Shown one piece after another: positions 51,640-64,000 of a stretch of 64,000 bases of DNA (positions are counted from its first letter, which is position 1; every line of letters begins with the position of its first letter). The notes under the pieces were generated by a model. That model saw nothing but the letters and a program-made list of their open reading frames with translations. It searched no databases and was not told the DNA's origin. The stretch is taken from NCBI GenBank assembly GCA_015680685.1, contig MNCI01018134.1, positions 31,077-95,076 of the forward strand, given 5' to 3'. The stretch is from Gnetum montanum (lineage: Eukaryota > Streptophyta > Gnetopsida > Gnetales > Gnetaceae). The translations under genes and the position numbers were made by a program.

Positions 51640-52640
51640 TGAGAGATACAAATGTTGGGTCAAATGGATCAAGTATCAACAGATAAAAACATTCCAAATA
51701 GAAAAGACTTGGCCAGTGCCCTAACTCAAGTTACACAAGCCTTAAAACAAAAGAACACCTCGCTAAGCCTATATGACGTGGTAATGACCTCCCTGGTGCA
51801 TTAGGAAGCTCTGGTGCATATGTTGACTTTGATCCTTGTTAGTGAAGACCTTCCTACAAATGAACCATCCATTTACATTGTGTTGTATCCAAACCAGGAA
51901 TTAAGAGCCACATCTCTTGGATTTCATGTCAACGACATTAAATGAGATGAAAAGACAGGAGAGGTCACTACTGCCCCTATGTTTATAACGATACAAACTA
52001 ACCAATTTAAGATACATAGGATACATGTTGATGACAGAGATGCAAAAAATGTAATACGTTTTCATGTCATTGAATAACTAGGCCTCGCAGAACAAATATG
52101 ACCAACAACAACATCATTCTTGAAATCTTTCAGCTGTTCCCATGTCATGGTAAAAGGCATGATCACCATGGATTTCATAGCAGGGGATTAGTTCCCCACA
52201 TTGGCCAAATTTGTAGTCGTGGATGAGATGCTAGGGTTCAATCTAATTTTAGGACTGCCTTGGTTAGCCCAACTAAAAGCCGTATCATGACCCATTCATC
52301 AAGAAATCCACCTACCTTATGAGGGTGGTGAAATAGTCATACATGGGGATGTAGAAACATCATTTACTTCCTTACATGTAGGAACGAACCAAGGATCAGA
52401 GGTTGAACTCTCTAAACCTAAGCAAGACCTCGCTAGTGAAATCCTAGACATTGGTCAATCTCCAACTTGTGATCTTCCCAAAACAGAAGAAGCATCAAAA
52501 GATGCAGACATAGGGGCCATTCCCACAGATGTCCCTTGGTTAGAACTACCATTTGACATATCCAGTAAGGGGGATGGCGAGTACAAGATTATGCCTACAC
52601 ATCCCACCCTTCACAACAAGTTGCAAAAATTAAAGAAACA
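51640..52640 (+). pseudogene. pro: Gypsy protease and start of pol
   Basis: In frame: FKIHRIHVDDRDAKNVIRFH, VIE then LGLAEQ, ITMDFIAGD, FVVVDEMLGFNLILGLPWLA and HQEIHLPYEGGEIVIHGD. In Tat/Ogre elements the retropepsin carries a D-G or D-D active segment followed by an LGRPWI-like end; here HVDD and LGLPW take those places. A hydrophilic linker to 52650 (LELPFDISSKGDGEYKIMP) leads to a non-coding stretch. Few stops. Confidence 0.75.
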
Positions 52641-52659
52641 AATCAAAAACTAAGAAAAG

Positions 52660-53141
52660 CCACCAGTGTTCGTAATGATGTTAAACTACCAAACATCAAC
52701 AACAATGTTAAACTAGTCACGGTCAGAGATGGACAGTTCCTTTTTAATTTACCAAAAAAACTACAGTCTCCTTTTCTTTGACAAAGATGCAATAGTCCAT
52801 CATGACTTTAAACTAACATGTGTAGCCTAAAATGGCTTTAAACTAGAGCACAGTATACCACCAATTTATTGAAATCCTGCTACGTCATTATTGTTTACAT
52901 TTCACAAGTTGCAATTTCCATTTATCTTATATTTACCGGTTACCATTCTAGTTTACATTTACGTCCACAGATAAACTCAAAAAAGGAAAAAAAAAATATA
53001 CAAATATATGTGATAGGGAGTGTTAATGTGGCAATAGGATGACAACAAATTACACCATGATCATGTTACATTTATCTTCATATATTCCAAAAACAACAAA
53101 AAAACAAACTAACAAAGAAATGATGAGACTAATAAGCCAAA
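52660..53141. other. Spacer between protease and gene B
   Basis: A+T-rich. Repeated ttaaacta motifs (near 52681, 52708, 52790, 52840) recur at 58670-58690 on the other side of gene B, suggesting that gene B sits inside one former spacer or intron. Confidence 0.4.
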
Positions 53142-56100
53142 TCATGCACTATCATTAGGAGGGGGCTGGTCCCAAAAATCCTCTACGTCATCAGCTCCCG
53201 TCCCATTGGGGCTAGCCTCATCACCATCATGTCCCTATCACAAAAATAAAAACAAAACAATAAAGTAAACAAACACACAAAAATAGGTAAAAAGAGCAAA
53301 ACCACTAAGGAAGATGATGATGACTAAGCAATAAGACAATACAAGACTAAAACACTCACAGGTGGGAAAGGCCTGAGATTAGCTTCCAGGTGCCATAGAA
53401 TCTCTTCTTCGGGCATGCATGCCTAGTCCTTCTCAAGTCCGAGGTTGATATAGGCCAAGGTTTTGCCCTTGTCCACTGAAGACCAGGAAGGGCACTCAAG
53501 AGAAAACATGCTTGTTGAAGCTTCCCCAGAGGTAGTGGTAATGGATCTCTCAGGAGACCCCTCCACTTCTGTATACTCAACAAATTTTTCATAGGAATAG
53601 CGCAAGCCTAACCCCTCCATGAACATCTCCAACTAGCGATGTTCAACTGATTCTTCCTTCAACCACTTTTTATATTAGTTCTTATGATCTTTCTAATCCT
53701 GGCCCCATTTATGTACCTTGGATGCAAAGGATTTCCAGTCATGGCATTTACTATTCAACAAATCCATCTGGTCCTTCTTTTCGACATGATCCTGAATCAC
53801 CTACACCTTGCTATTCAAGTTTTTCCAATAATGTGCATAGGTGATCTCGGATGTACGCCAGGTATTATCACCTGCCAATCTAGCAGAGGAAAAATCATAA
53901 TGGGCTTGCAAGTCATTCCTCTCCTCTGTCACCTCCATCAAATTTTCCTTCAATGATTGAATTTCAAGCCATAACTATTCAATTGAGTGCCTACAAGTCT
54001 AGAGAGACTTGGCATTTGGAACAACAAAACCCGAAACTGCATCATAAATACTTCTTGGAATTTTCTCAACATCCTTGGGAAATTCTGGGAGACCATCAAT
54101 ATGGGTAGCCTTAGAAGGACTCCATTGAAGCTTTGCACCTACAAGTACAAACATTACATATATGAGCCAACAAGAGATCTCCAATAGATGCAAAAATACA
54201 ATGAACCCAGGTGCTTAGTATAAAGTACACACCTAATTCAGGGTGAGCCTGTTGCAGACGAGCAACAACATCATTGAAAATGCTAGTAACAAAGTCTACT
54301 TTAATGGGCATCTCATGCCACGGCCTCAATGGATCGGTGGATGTTGAATCTATATGAGAAGGCACCTCAACTGGGGCCTCTAACTCCGACCCATTTGCCT
54401 GAGATACATGTACTTCAGGAGCTTCAACATCCATGTTTGATGTTGGAAAAAGTTATGATAATCAAAATAATATACAAAGCTAAGAAGTAAAAAATGTGGA
54501 TCAAACTAACAAAATGTACCAAGCAGCCCTTTGCTGATCAGCTCAGGTGGATCACCAAGGTGTAGAGACCCATTAAAAAATACCTTTCTCCTCACTTGAA
54601 TGTTTGAGGGAATCTAAAGCCTCAGCAAGTATCACTCCCATGGTATCCATATCATCCTCTTCCTGTAAGACAGGAATAGCCTCAACTGCTTCTTCTATTG
54701 TTTCCTCATTTTCATCACACCCAGTGATAACCATTTCAGGCTCACCCATTTGAGATAATTCTTCCCTTTCCCTCTAGGGGTTCACTCTATTAACACTAAC
54801 AAATCTAAAGTTAGGATGACATAATAGGTATGCATATTTAAGTAAGTAAATAAATTCAAAAAGAGATAAAAACACTTAAAACACAAAAATTCCTTACCTG
54901 CCCCTAGCAAGATGAATCAAATCTTCTTTGCCCTCGACGGTCTCGCTTCTGTAACAAGTGCTCTCGAATGCTCAGCTCTTTTCACCTTAGCCTTGGCCTT
55001 CCCGATGGTCTCCTAAATCAAGCGCTTGGCTCTCCTAATAGTTGTGTGTAGTTTAGGTGGTTCCAACCCCAAGCTATCACATGAGTGGTGGGAATGACTA
55101 GTTGCACCCCCTGTGGTGATAGAGACTGATTCTTCGATACCTTCGGGTGGATCTTGGGATCTAGTGGTGTTAAATAGATGACGGATCCATGGGCAAGACA
55201 ACTTTGAGTGATCCCTTAACACATAATGGTTATCTTCACAAAACACTAAGAACTCGGCAAACCTGCAGAGATAGGCTGTGAAAAATGCAAAGGTAAAGTG
55301 GGACTTAGCATCAACATTGGAGCATAGCCTAATGATCTCTCCATGGAGGCCTAATACAAGGAACTGCACCTAATTGTAGCACATACTAGTGTCCAAGATC
55401 AAGCACATAACATGTGCAGACTCAATCCCAAGACTTCTTGTTTGGGAAAGAGACTTAGGAAATGCTCGTGCTCTAAAGAGCGGGTACAAAAAATTTACCT
55501 TTGTCAAGTGAGTATCAGCTTGCATGGCAAAACCCTTAGCACCCCGTGGTATACCTAGCCAGTCCTCAAGTTCCTTGATCACACGACCTTCTCTAGTTCC
55601 TCTATCCACCACCACCTTAGCACCATCCACTGGTACGCCAAAGAGATTAGAAAAAAATTTGGCAGTTAGGTGGAAAGAAACCTTAACTCCCCGAACTCAT
55701 GTAGTAAAATAGGAGACATCATCGTTAAAAGAGTCAAGGATGGAAACCATTTTGGTCATGGGAATGCTAGGAGTCAAGGTAGTAAATAGGTACATCAAGC
55801 CCACATTGGTAAGACGACTGATGATTTTTTTAGGTGCCTTCTTGTGCAACCACCGTTGCGACTCCTCTGTCTCTTCAAAATTCATAAAGAGAGTGGCCTC
55901 AGTATGCCTAGATATGATGGTAACCTCATCAAGGGGAACGACCATTGTAGAAAACACACAAGAGACATTGAGTAAAAAATTAAAAATATGATAAGCAATA
56001 AAAAATGAAAACTAAGCCTAGAACACAACCACTTACCATTAGCAAATGGAGTAGGCACACTTGCCGCAGAATCAACCATTTGAGGAAAAACGGGCCCATC

Positions 56101-56841
56101 AGGAGACCAATCCTCATGTAGCTAGCCATGAACTTGACAATGTTCAAGAGCCCTAGAGAATTGCCTAGGATAGTTGACATTAGCATCCTTGGTCTGGCCT
56201 AGCACTGCAGCATGAAGAGTGGGGCCCATCATGAATGCCTCCAAGGCTGTATGCACTAAGGCAAGCCCGTTATCATCCTCATGAAACCCATGCTCAGCAA
56301 AACGGGGCCTGCAAAAGAAAAAGTATTCATACATAAGAAATGATATAACACTGAAGGAACCAAAGCTAATTCCGGTATAAAAGAGCATACTTGTCTATTC
56401 TGTATACTGTTCCGGGTGGATTTTGAAATAGTGTATGTACACGGAAGGCTAGAAAAAGTGTGCTACTCCTATTGTAATGGATGCAAGACAGGAATCCTCA
56501 CACACAGGTCAAAGAATGTGTAGATCTAGGACCTTCAAGAGGCCCCCCCCCCGATTATATATGGTCCCTCATCTATGTCAACAACAAAAGCTAATGTGCC
56601 CCATGTTGAGCCGGACAACATGGTCTCAACAATATCACGAGTCAATTTCTCACTCAAATGAGACCATATGAAAACGCTAAAATTCTGAAAAATAAATGAT
56701 AAAAATGCATTAACATTTGGATGAAACCATATTACATGTGCCCCGATCCACATGTCATAACTAGACACATTCTGTTCCGAAGGGCCAAACCAAGACAGAA
56801 CACCAACAAGTTCAACCATGAGGAGAAAAGGCTTAGCCCCC
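53142..56841 (-). pseudogene. Gene B: seven-exon antisense accessory gene
   Basis: Exons from right to left: 56841-56393, 56308-56037, 55944-54898, 54773-54584, 54434-54233, 54138-53360, 53234-53142. Donors gtaagt (56036), gtaagg (54897), gtattt (54583), gtgtgt (54232) and gtgagt (53359); acceptors tgcag (56842), ttttgcag (56309), cttgtag (54139), gatag (53235). Exon 3 (about 349 codons) has VSILDSFNDDVSYFTT, a stop, VRGVKVSFHLTAKFF and SNLFGVP, then HFTFAFFTAYLCRFAEFLVF. Then an acidic exon, a coiled-coil exon and the last exon ending GADDVEDFWDQPPPNDSA. All of this parallels gene A. Three stops lie in exon 3 and a C10 run breaks exon 1. An upstream exon near 58020-58150 with a gtatgt donor is possible. 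Function unknown. Confidence 0.74.
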
Positions 56842-56959
56842 CTGCATAGAATAAGAACTTTAGGTAAGTGAATTAAGATATATAAAACATATAAATTAAT
56901 AAATAAATAAATAAATATACCAAAAAAGTAAATAACATTCAACACACACACAAAACCAC

Positions 56960-58440
56960 CCCATGAGACAAGGACACCAATGTTTATTTGATGAATCTAA
57001 TGCTCGTTGGGGTACATTTAAAAATTCATTTCATAGTAAACCAACACACAAGTGCAAATGCAAAATGTGTACATTCACTATTTAGCCCAAGAAAGTAAAA
57101 ACAAAAAGATGCAAATAACCAACAATACCAAGCGAATAATTTACTCCCTCCTCATTCACTCACGTGTTAGGGAACTCATGCTGTAGTGCATAATGCAGTA
57201 AAACGTGGCTAGGGAAAACGTTCACAACGTAGCTCATGCTGTAACCCACAAATGCTGTAAATCATGCAATGGCACAACTCATGCTACAGAAGTAGTTGAG
57301 AAGTTGCTATAGACACAAAAATCATAGACACAAAAATTACAGACACAAAATCGCAGTTTCTCTCTAGACGTGAAAATTGTAGTTTCCTAGGGTGCTCGTG
57401 CCTAGGCAAAAAATTACCAAAAAATCACTTTCCTTGGGGCAATCACGCCCTCTCAATCCCTGCACCCATGCTCATACCCTGGGCCACTCACTCTAGGCGT
57501 ACCCTAGATTTCTCATGCTAAAAACATGCTGACTGATCATCCAAAAATAAATGAATTTGTAGGTTTTGGTGTGCCCTGGGTCACTAGGCCACACTTGCAT
57601 CCTTGCAATGCATGCTAGGGCCCATACACACCTTGTAATACAACTCATGCTGAGGCGTGCCTTGATTATTCATGCTAGGAGTTCCCTCATTACTCACACT
57701 GAGACATGCCCTGATTTGCTCATGTCACGATGTGCCCTAGGTTGCCACATTAGGCATGCCCTAGGTCTGATCCTCATACTGCTAACCAATCCTTACGCTG
57801 CCCATGCTCAAGTCATCACACAGCAACCACAAAAAAATGGTGAAACTCAAAACCCCAGCAATGTCCCTGACACCCAAAATTCACAACGACAAGAAAACCA
57901 CGATACAAACCCCAAAATCCAGCACAATGTTCACTTTGAAACATAGCAAAAAAAAATGGCAGCCCTAATGGCTCACGCTATGCTCACTTTGAAACAAGAA
58001 TGAAAGAAAAACATACCTACATAGAGTCCTCGTCCATGATGAAATCTTGGGTTGGGGAAGGCGTTGAAGCAATTCTTCACTCTCCTCCGTGAACGATAAG
58101 ATAGCTTGCTTCTTCCCCTTGCATTGGTTTGTTTCTTCTTTTCCCTTCATCATCATTACTCATGCTCATGCTACCCTGTATCATGGTCACACTGCCTCAC
58201 CCTACCCTGTTACTCACGCTGTTTGCCTCGTCCTATTGCCCACACCACGCACTTCCTATTGCTCATGCTGCCAATGCCTCTAACTCATGCTACTTGCACT
58301 TCTTATTGCTCATGGTGCACTATATATTGACATCACACTCTCTGGTCACACTCGCCACTCATGCATTAATGCTTGCCAAAGTAACTCATGTTTTGCATCT
58401 TTTAAATCCCTTCTATTTTTCCTACCCTTTTTAAACCCAC
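56960..58440. repeat. Degenerate ctcatgctg-rich repeat region
   Basis: Units of about 25-40 bp with ctcatgctg, gcgtgccctga and gtgccctaggt recur, strongest at 57420-57790 and 58140-58330. Open frames here are translations of these repeats. The motif resembles the ggtcatgctgg blocks at 46740-47400. The stretch may hold a first exon of gene B on the - strand at 58020-58150 (donor gtatgttttt at 58015). Confidence 0.5.
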
Positions 58441-58899
58441 TGTCCAATGTACCTGCTTTATTTTATGATTATTCTATTTTTTCTTCCATCTTTATTTCTC
58501 ATTCTTGTGTTCTCTAGTTAATTTAACCTAAGCATCAAAATAAAATAAAATGAAAAGACTGAAAATTCGTGAAACCATAAAAACCACAACATTATTGTTC
58601 ACACAAAAAAAAGAAAAAATAAAAAATATAAGACACCAGTGGCCCGGTAAGGCCTAAAACTACCATGAGGTCCTAGTATGACATTAAACTACCTCTACAT
58701 TCTATAGTTTCATCAGAACATAAATTAAACAAAGCTAGTTTACATTTGGCAACTCGTTCATCAAGAAAATCTCGCTCATGGTGCTCCCAGTTTAAATTGG
58801 CGGGAACAAGCACATGGAAAACAAGAACCTCTTTTCAAAATTGTGTATCAATGGATCTCACAGGGCCATCAAAAGAGAAATTAATCTAGAATCCTTAGA
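58440..58899. other. Spacer before reverse transcriptase
   Basis: No gene seen. Contains A-rich runs and ttaaacta motifs also present at 52680-52850. Confidence 0.35.
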
Positions 58900-61030
58900 T
58901 CTAGACTCATTTTCTCAGGCTAATTTTGTAGCATCCACTTAAGAAACATCAAACTACCCTAATGGTCTGACTAAAACTTTGGACTTAGAAGCTGACAACA
59001 TTACTAAAGATCCCCTTATTGTACTCCCCATCACCATGTCTAGTGGCGAAGTTAAAACATTAAAACTGAGTACTCTACTAAACCCAAAACTTGCCAATGA
59101 CATTACACAAGTGCTCAAGAACAACATCAAAACATTTGCTTGGTCATATACTGATATGCCAGGACTGGACCCTAGAATCATCTAGCATAACATCATCCTC
59201 GATGAAAAATTTAGACTAGTAAAGAAAAAAGAAAGAAAGGTTAAACTTGAAGTAGTGTTGGCAGTTCGTAACAAAATCATGAAGCTCTACCAAGCCGATT
59301 TCATCCGAGCTGTTGACTATGCCAATTGGGTATCCAACATTGTTGTAGTCCACAAAAAGAATGGCAGCATTTGCATATGCATTAACTTTTGTGATCTCAA
59401 CATAGCCACTATAAAGGATGACTTTCTGTTACCTAGTATCGATCAACTTGTGGACTCAACTATTGGGAATGCATTGTTATCCTTTATGGACGGATTCTCA
59501 GGATACAACCAAATCAAGATCAACCTAGAACACCAACTCAGGAAAACCTTCATGACACCTTGGGGCACATTCTGTCATACAATGCTGCCATTTGGTCTCA
59601 AAAATGTAGGTGCTACATATCAATGGGTAATGACATATATATTTAGCGATTATATGCTTGATTTGCTCAATGATTATGTAGACGACATTGCAGTAAGTCC
59701 AAAACAATCGAGCAACACACAAAGCACCTAGATTTGGTACTCAAATGTTATCTCAAATACGACCTTAGACTTAACCCAAAGAAATGCATCTTTGGAGTTA
59801 AAATGGAAAAATGCTTGGCTTCATCATCTCAGAAACAAGGATACAAGTAGACCCTGATAAGGTTAAAGCAATAACCATCATGCAACCACCTAGGAACCTT
59901 ATCAAATTATGTGGTCTGCAAGGTAGACTATAATTCATCAGATGCTTTATCAAAAAACTAACTAATAAGTTGAAGCCCATGTAGCACTTATTACGAAAGG
60001 ACGTCCACTTTCAATGGACTCAACAGTGCCAGGAAGCATTTGAAAACATAAAAATGGAGTTGGGTCAACTACCAATAGTTCATCCCCTGCAAAGCCATAA
60101 AGCTTTTTTACATCTACCTCGCAACATCTGATTCATCTATTGCATCCATGCTTTACCAAAAACGAGAATATGGAGCCAAAATCCCCATTTACTATTTAAG
60201 CCATGCCTTAATTGCTTACGAAAAATGATACAACGACATGGAGAAATCATGTCTTGCCCTGGTCTTTTCCTTAAAAATGTGGCAACATTACCTCTTTCAC
60301 AATCAAGTCAATATCATTTGCCAAGACAATGTGCTTCGAGCTATCACCAACAACATCTATGAATCAAGTAAGATAGCTAGATGAAAAGTGATGATTGCAA
60401 ACTTTGACCTACACTATGTCACTCAATCCTCCACTAAGGGCCAAGCAATAGTCAATTAGTTGATTGCATCACTGACACAAGATCAAGCCACAATCAATCT
60501 CAAATTCCCTGATGAGAATATCAACAGCATAGACACAGTGCCCAATAACTATGATGCAATCCTGTACTCTGATGGAGCATCTACCTCCTGAGGAGGAAGT
60601 GCTGTAGCTATCATAACATATCCCTCTGGAGAAATTCAGCCCTTCACCTATCGACTAACATTCCCTTGTACCAACAACGTGGTAGAGTACGAAGGTCTTT
60701 TTAGAGGTCTTATAGTAGCACTAACTTCGCAAATCACATGTCTTGTAGTTCGAGGTGACTCACAGTTAGTAATCAATCAAGTTACAAAGGTTTACGCATG
60801 CAAAGTTGCTCATTTGCAAACATACTCTGATCTAACCAAACACTTGCTAAAAAAATTGATCAACGTAGATGTGCAACATATTCCTAGGAATGAAAATACC
60901 ATTGCCGATGCACTTGCTATGCTAGCCTTGAACATGACACCTGAGATGTTCCATGTGTTACCTAGTTCCATAAAAAATTGTACCAAACCCATAACCGATG
61001 CTCTCAATGAAGTAACCATAGCATCCTTTA
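58900..61030 (+). pseudogene. pol: Gypsy reverse transcriptase with two RNase H domains
   Basis: RT lies at about 59180-59740: DFIRAVDYANWVSNIVVVHK, INFCDLNIATIKDDF, LPSIDQLVDSTIGN, FMDGFSGYNQIKI and the catalytic NDYVDDIAV. A first RNase H follows (59790-60370) with SDSSIASMLYQKREYGAKIP, IYYLSHAL and FHNQVNIICQD. After a linker a second, different RNase H begins near 60550: LYSDGAST, AIITYPSGEIQPFTYRL, NNVVEYEGLFRGLIVAL, VRGDSQLVINQV and VDVQHIPRNENTIADALA. Two RNase H domains in tandem are the hallmark of the Tat/Ogre lineage. Integrase is absent: sequence similarity ends near 61030. Stops and a frame slip near 59730 disable it. Confidence 0.9.
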
Positions 61031-62580
61031 GTACTGTTGGCGACCGTTTGGGATGCAACCGCCAACGAGTGTCCTCGAACAAGATTTAGGTGCTTGCTGG
61101 TCTCTAGCAACACCAAGGCCCAGATACCTCCAAATAGACTCAGTAGTTAATGTGAGTAAGTGTGTGTGTTGTTCCAGTGTGTGGTTGTGAAAAATGAAAT
61201 GATTGCATTGTGTGTAAACTACAAATGACTTATCTTAAAGAGATTCAGCCAACTTTGCCAAGTACTGTGAGTTGTTGAGAGTTCCTATTTTTTTGAATTG
61301 CCTAGTTTACGCGGTTCTTATAGTACCTACTTGTAAAAAATAAAATTTTGCAAAAACATTTGAGCACAACTCTACAAATCTACTTCTAATTTTCCCTAGA
61401 GAAAAAGATAGTTTCACAAGAAAACTAGAAATAGAGCAAAATTCGATGGAAATAGATAGAAAAGAAAGCAGATTTGCGTGGACCTAAAATATTTAAACAA
61501 GATAAAATGGCACGAGTAAACACTTCATAATAAAGCTATCCCAAATTCAATAACTACGAATTGTTCAAATTTCCAAGGCTCAAATAAGCAATTTCTTTAA
61601 GACAATCCTACTATGCTACCAAAAATTGCTGCGTAAACTACCACGTACGAGACTCCATTTTGGCTATATAATGGACGTCAACAATTGCATTGAATAGAAC
61701 CTTCAAAAGACTTGACAATTTCTAATTGAAATACCATAGAGATTTACTTTAAAGATAAAATAAAGCTATTCTAATCCCATCAAAATACCAAAGATTTTCT
61801 AAACCCTCTTGACTATTGAATCATTCAACGGCATGACTACAAGCAGAGGCTCTCTTACAAAGACCTCAAAAGCAGTTCTTATACATTGCACAATAATAAA
61901 ATTTACTACTAAAATGATCTTAAGGCTTTTAAACACAAGCACTTCTATGGCAAAATTTTAACATAAATTTTCTATCGGGCAACAAGAACGATAAGAGCAA
62001 TCTAAAAATCCCAAAATTACTTGCCAAGGATGATACTATCTAAACCACTAGCTAAACAATTTAAACAAAATAAAAAAAATAATAAGCATAACTCACAGGA
62101 CTATGACAAAGAGGTTGAAATCTTTTCTTTAGCAAGTCATCTTACAAGCATTCTTTCACACTTTCTTCTTTACAAATGCTCTTCCCAAGACCCAAATGTC
62201 TCCAAGTGAGAGTCCAAGTATTCCAAAGTGTGATCCCAAGTGTGATCCCAATGTCTTCTCAAAAGTGTGATCCCAATGTCTTCTCAAAAGTGTGGTGATT
62301 CTATTCTTCTTACCCATGAAGCCTTTTTATAAGGTTCAAAGGTAGTTACATATTCAAAAATATCTTACCTAACTTCTCTCCCAAGTAACTTGGCCAANTA
62401 ATATAATATCCACCTTGGTGTAGACATTGGTTGTAGCGGTAGCTAATTTGTATAAATTTATATAAATAATTTATCTACACTTGCACCCGTGTAAAATTTA
62501 CTGCCGAATGTGAAGGCACCAGGCCTAGAATTACCAGCAAATAATTCCAAATTATCCCACCTTGCCAAAATTGTTACCAA
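61031..62580. other. Unclassified sequence with an LTR-like start
   Basis: Pol ends at a TGTTGG motif (61037), the typical start of many plant LTRs, but no matching end was found. A 29-bp unit with tcccaatgtcttctcaaaag is tandemly repeated at 62240-62295. A TATA-like ctatataatgg lies near 61664. A single N at 62398 marks a gap. Confidence 0.35.
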
Positions 62581-62779
62581 CTGCCACCATAGGAGAAGGC
62601 TTTGCCGCTTCATCCAACATCATTGTCATGTGGTGTTCATTTGTTGAAGAGCCAACGATATGGGTGCATTTGCAATCACCACCTATCTCCAGCAGAGAAA
62701 GCAGACACCTTCCTCATCCTTGAGAGCATGGTAGGCAAAGATGGCAATGAACGCAAAGAGATGACCCTAGTTTTACTAA

Positions 62780-63593
62780 GTCCTTGGGATTTCTACCACG
62801 TTTTGTTTTCTTTTGTAGCATTTTCTGTTGCTGCATTTTCTATTGCACGGTGTCGTTTCAGAGGCCCCCTCTCCTGACTGCCATGACCACGTGTTTCTAT
62901 TGACGTACATAGACAACATCGTGCTGGTGTCGCTGCCACCCTCTTCATCTTTTGGGGCTCTGACGATCACTATTGGCGATGGCGGTCTCACGAGGATTTG
63001 AGGTTCGCTTTGTTTTTGAAAATAATCCCTATTTTTCACAAACCCTCGTAGCTGAAATTGAAAGAAAATTTTGTTGTCAATGAAGCAGTTTTGGCATGGT
63101 GGCCGTGCTGAAGAATGTAGTCTGGTTGGAGATCTAGGACCGTTTGGATTGTAGGATGCTGTTGTCGAATACCAGATATAGAGTATCATTTGTGGTAAAA
63201 TGCACAGAGATGTTCAGAGGTTGGAGCACCATGCCTATGAAGCTTTGGCTTAGGCTGCCTGATAGGTAGCTGCTTGAGAACGAGCGCATGCTACAACAAC
63301 CGCGTAGATACGCTAATCCTGATGCTGTCAATGCCGAATGGAGCATTCATGGAGTGAGTGAAGGCCATCGTAGATGGCTTCATTTGGTTGCAGGTGAATT
63401 CACGGTTGAACTACACTGGCATTTAGGGCTGCTTCTTGTTGGGAATTCTGCTCTCACGAATTTGATGCTTGTTCTTGTGGAATTTGGCATGTACCAGTGG
63501 GAATCTAGTCATTGGAAGTCTAGTCTCATATTGGACGGTGTGAGAATTGAGCTTCTTGAGCTCCATGACACCGAGGTTGTGGCCTCTTCATAG
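62780..63593 (+). pseudogene. PP2-like (phloem lectin, F-box/PP2 type) gene remnant
   Basis: Reading three + strand frames gives GSDDHYWRWRSHEDLRFALF near 62955, the segment that in PP2 proteins reads W.DDPRYW.W...ESRF. From about 63108 follow KNVVWLEI, a stop, DRLDCRMLLSNTRYRVSFVV and KCTEMFRGW (typical: VWWLEI.GK.D.R.LSP.T.Y..Y.VFKL). The last 101 codons from 63288 are open: NAEWSIHGVSEGHRRWLHLV and the closing YQWESSHWKSSLILDGVRIE (typical: GGHWKSGLIVEGIEIRP). The order and ending fit the PP2 domain, a carbohydrate-binding fold found in plants alone or behind an F-box. No F-box was recognised upstream. A frameshift and stops suggest a pseudogene, though introns could explain part. Confidence 0.68.
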
Positions 63594-64000
63594 TCGCTTC
63601 TTGCAATTTTGTCTTCCTTTTTTTGTGTGAAAAATTTTAAATGTGGATTATGGATGATGTAATTCCTGCCTATTCTAGCACAGGCCTTTAAAATTTGTAG
63701 GAAAATTTTGAAACATCATTTTAGCAAACATCTTTCATTTCTAGTTCTCTTCTCTCATTCTTTACCAATATCCAAATGATCAATTCTTGAACATATTCCT
63801 AACAATGAAAAATTTCTTGCTTGTCAATTCATTTACCATTGGCACATTATCTCTTGCAATCTTCTATTCACTGTCTTTCATATGTGCATCATTATTTCCA
63901 CCAATAATATTATGGTCTCCCCTAGATCCCATACCAATGGTATGAAATAACACATTTACACTCTCCCACTCTTACAATAATGTTTAAAATGAATCTTACT
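63594..64000. other. A+T-rich 3' flank of the PP2-like remnant
   Basis: No reading frame or repeat seen. Runs to the window end. Confidence 0.35.

Noticed and set aside
57566-58517. Several overlapping frames of 64-126 codons on the + strand
   Set aside because: They are rich in His, Cys, Leu and Thr because they read through ctcatgctg-type repeats; no domain is visible.

Overview
The window looks like nuclear DNA of a seed plant with a large, repeat-rich genome, most likely a gymnosperm. That assignment is inference from the old, nested, heavily mutated LTR retrotransposons, the A+T-rich filler, the short plant-style introns and two fragments of plant gene families. I see no clearly intact gene. 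Almost every reading frame carries stops that fit C-to-T or G-to-A decay of CGA, CAG or TGG codons. No tRNA, rRNA or CRISPR array was recognised.

Layout, left to right. 1-1480 is a decayed coiled-coil reading frame. 1673-2597 is a solo LTR. 2598-6054 is a decayed seven-exon gene on the + strand (gene A). 6673-10320 is a Ty3/Gypsy gag-protease remnant on the - strand, followed by two tandem copies of its 5' LTR, primer-binding site and leader (10740-14091). 15140-19747 is a complete but decayed Ty1/Copia element on the - strand, with paired LTRs, primer site and polypurine tract; a second copy of the solo LTR interrupts its RNase H. 22505-24440 is the 5' end of another - strand Gypsy element. 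From 24440 to 46028 lies a satellite array of a roughly 24-bp monomer, broken only by a 2.3-kb insertion (30272-32584) that holds a long hairpin, two blocks of 60-bp repeats and an O-methyltransferase first-exon fragment. 46030-46500 is a cut-off Gypsy integrase on the - strand. 46500-61030 is a + strand Tat/Ogre-type Gypsy element: LTR, primer site, gag, protease, then reverse transcriptase with two RNase H domains, and no integrase. Between its protease and reverse transcriptase sits a second seven-exon gene (gene B, 53142-56841) on the - strand. The right end (62780-63593) is a decayed PP2-like (phloem lectin) domain.

Two observations stand out. First, genes A and B are homologous along their length, share matching exon order and roughly matching splice sites, and each lies antisense just downstream of gag-protease in its Gypsy element. 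This suggests a spliced antisense accessory gene carried by the element family. Second, the satellite begins at the point inside a Gypsy LTR where two sister LTRs carry a small 22-25-bp minisatellite, so the 20-kb array may be an expansion of an LTR-internal repeat. It shows signs of higher-order structure.
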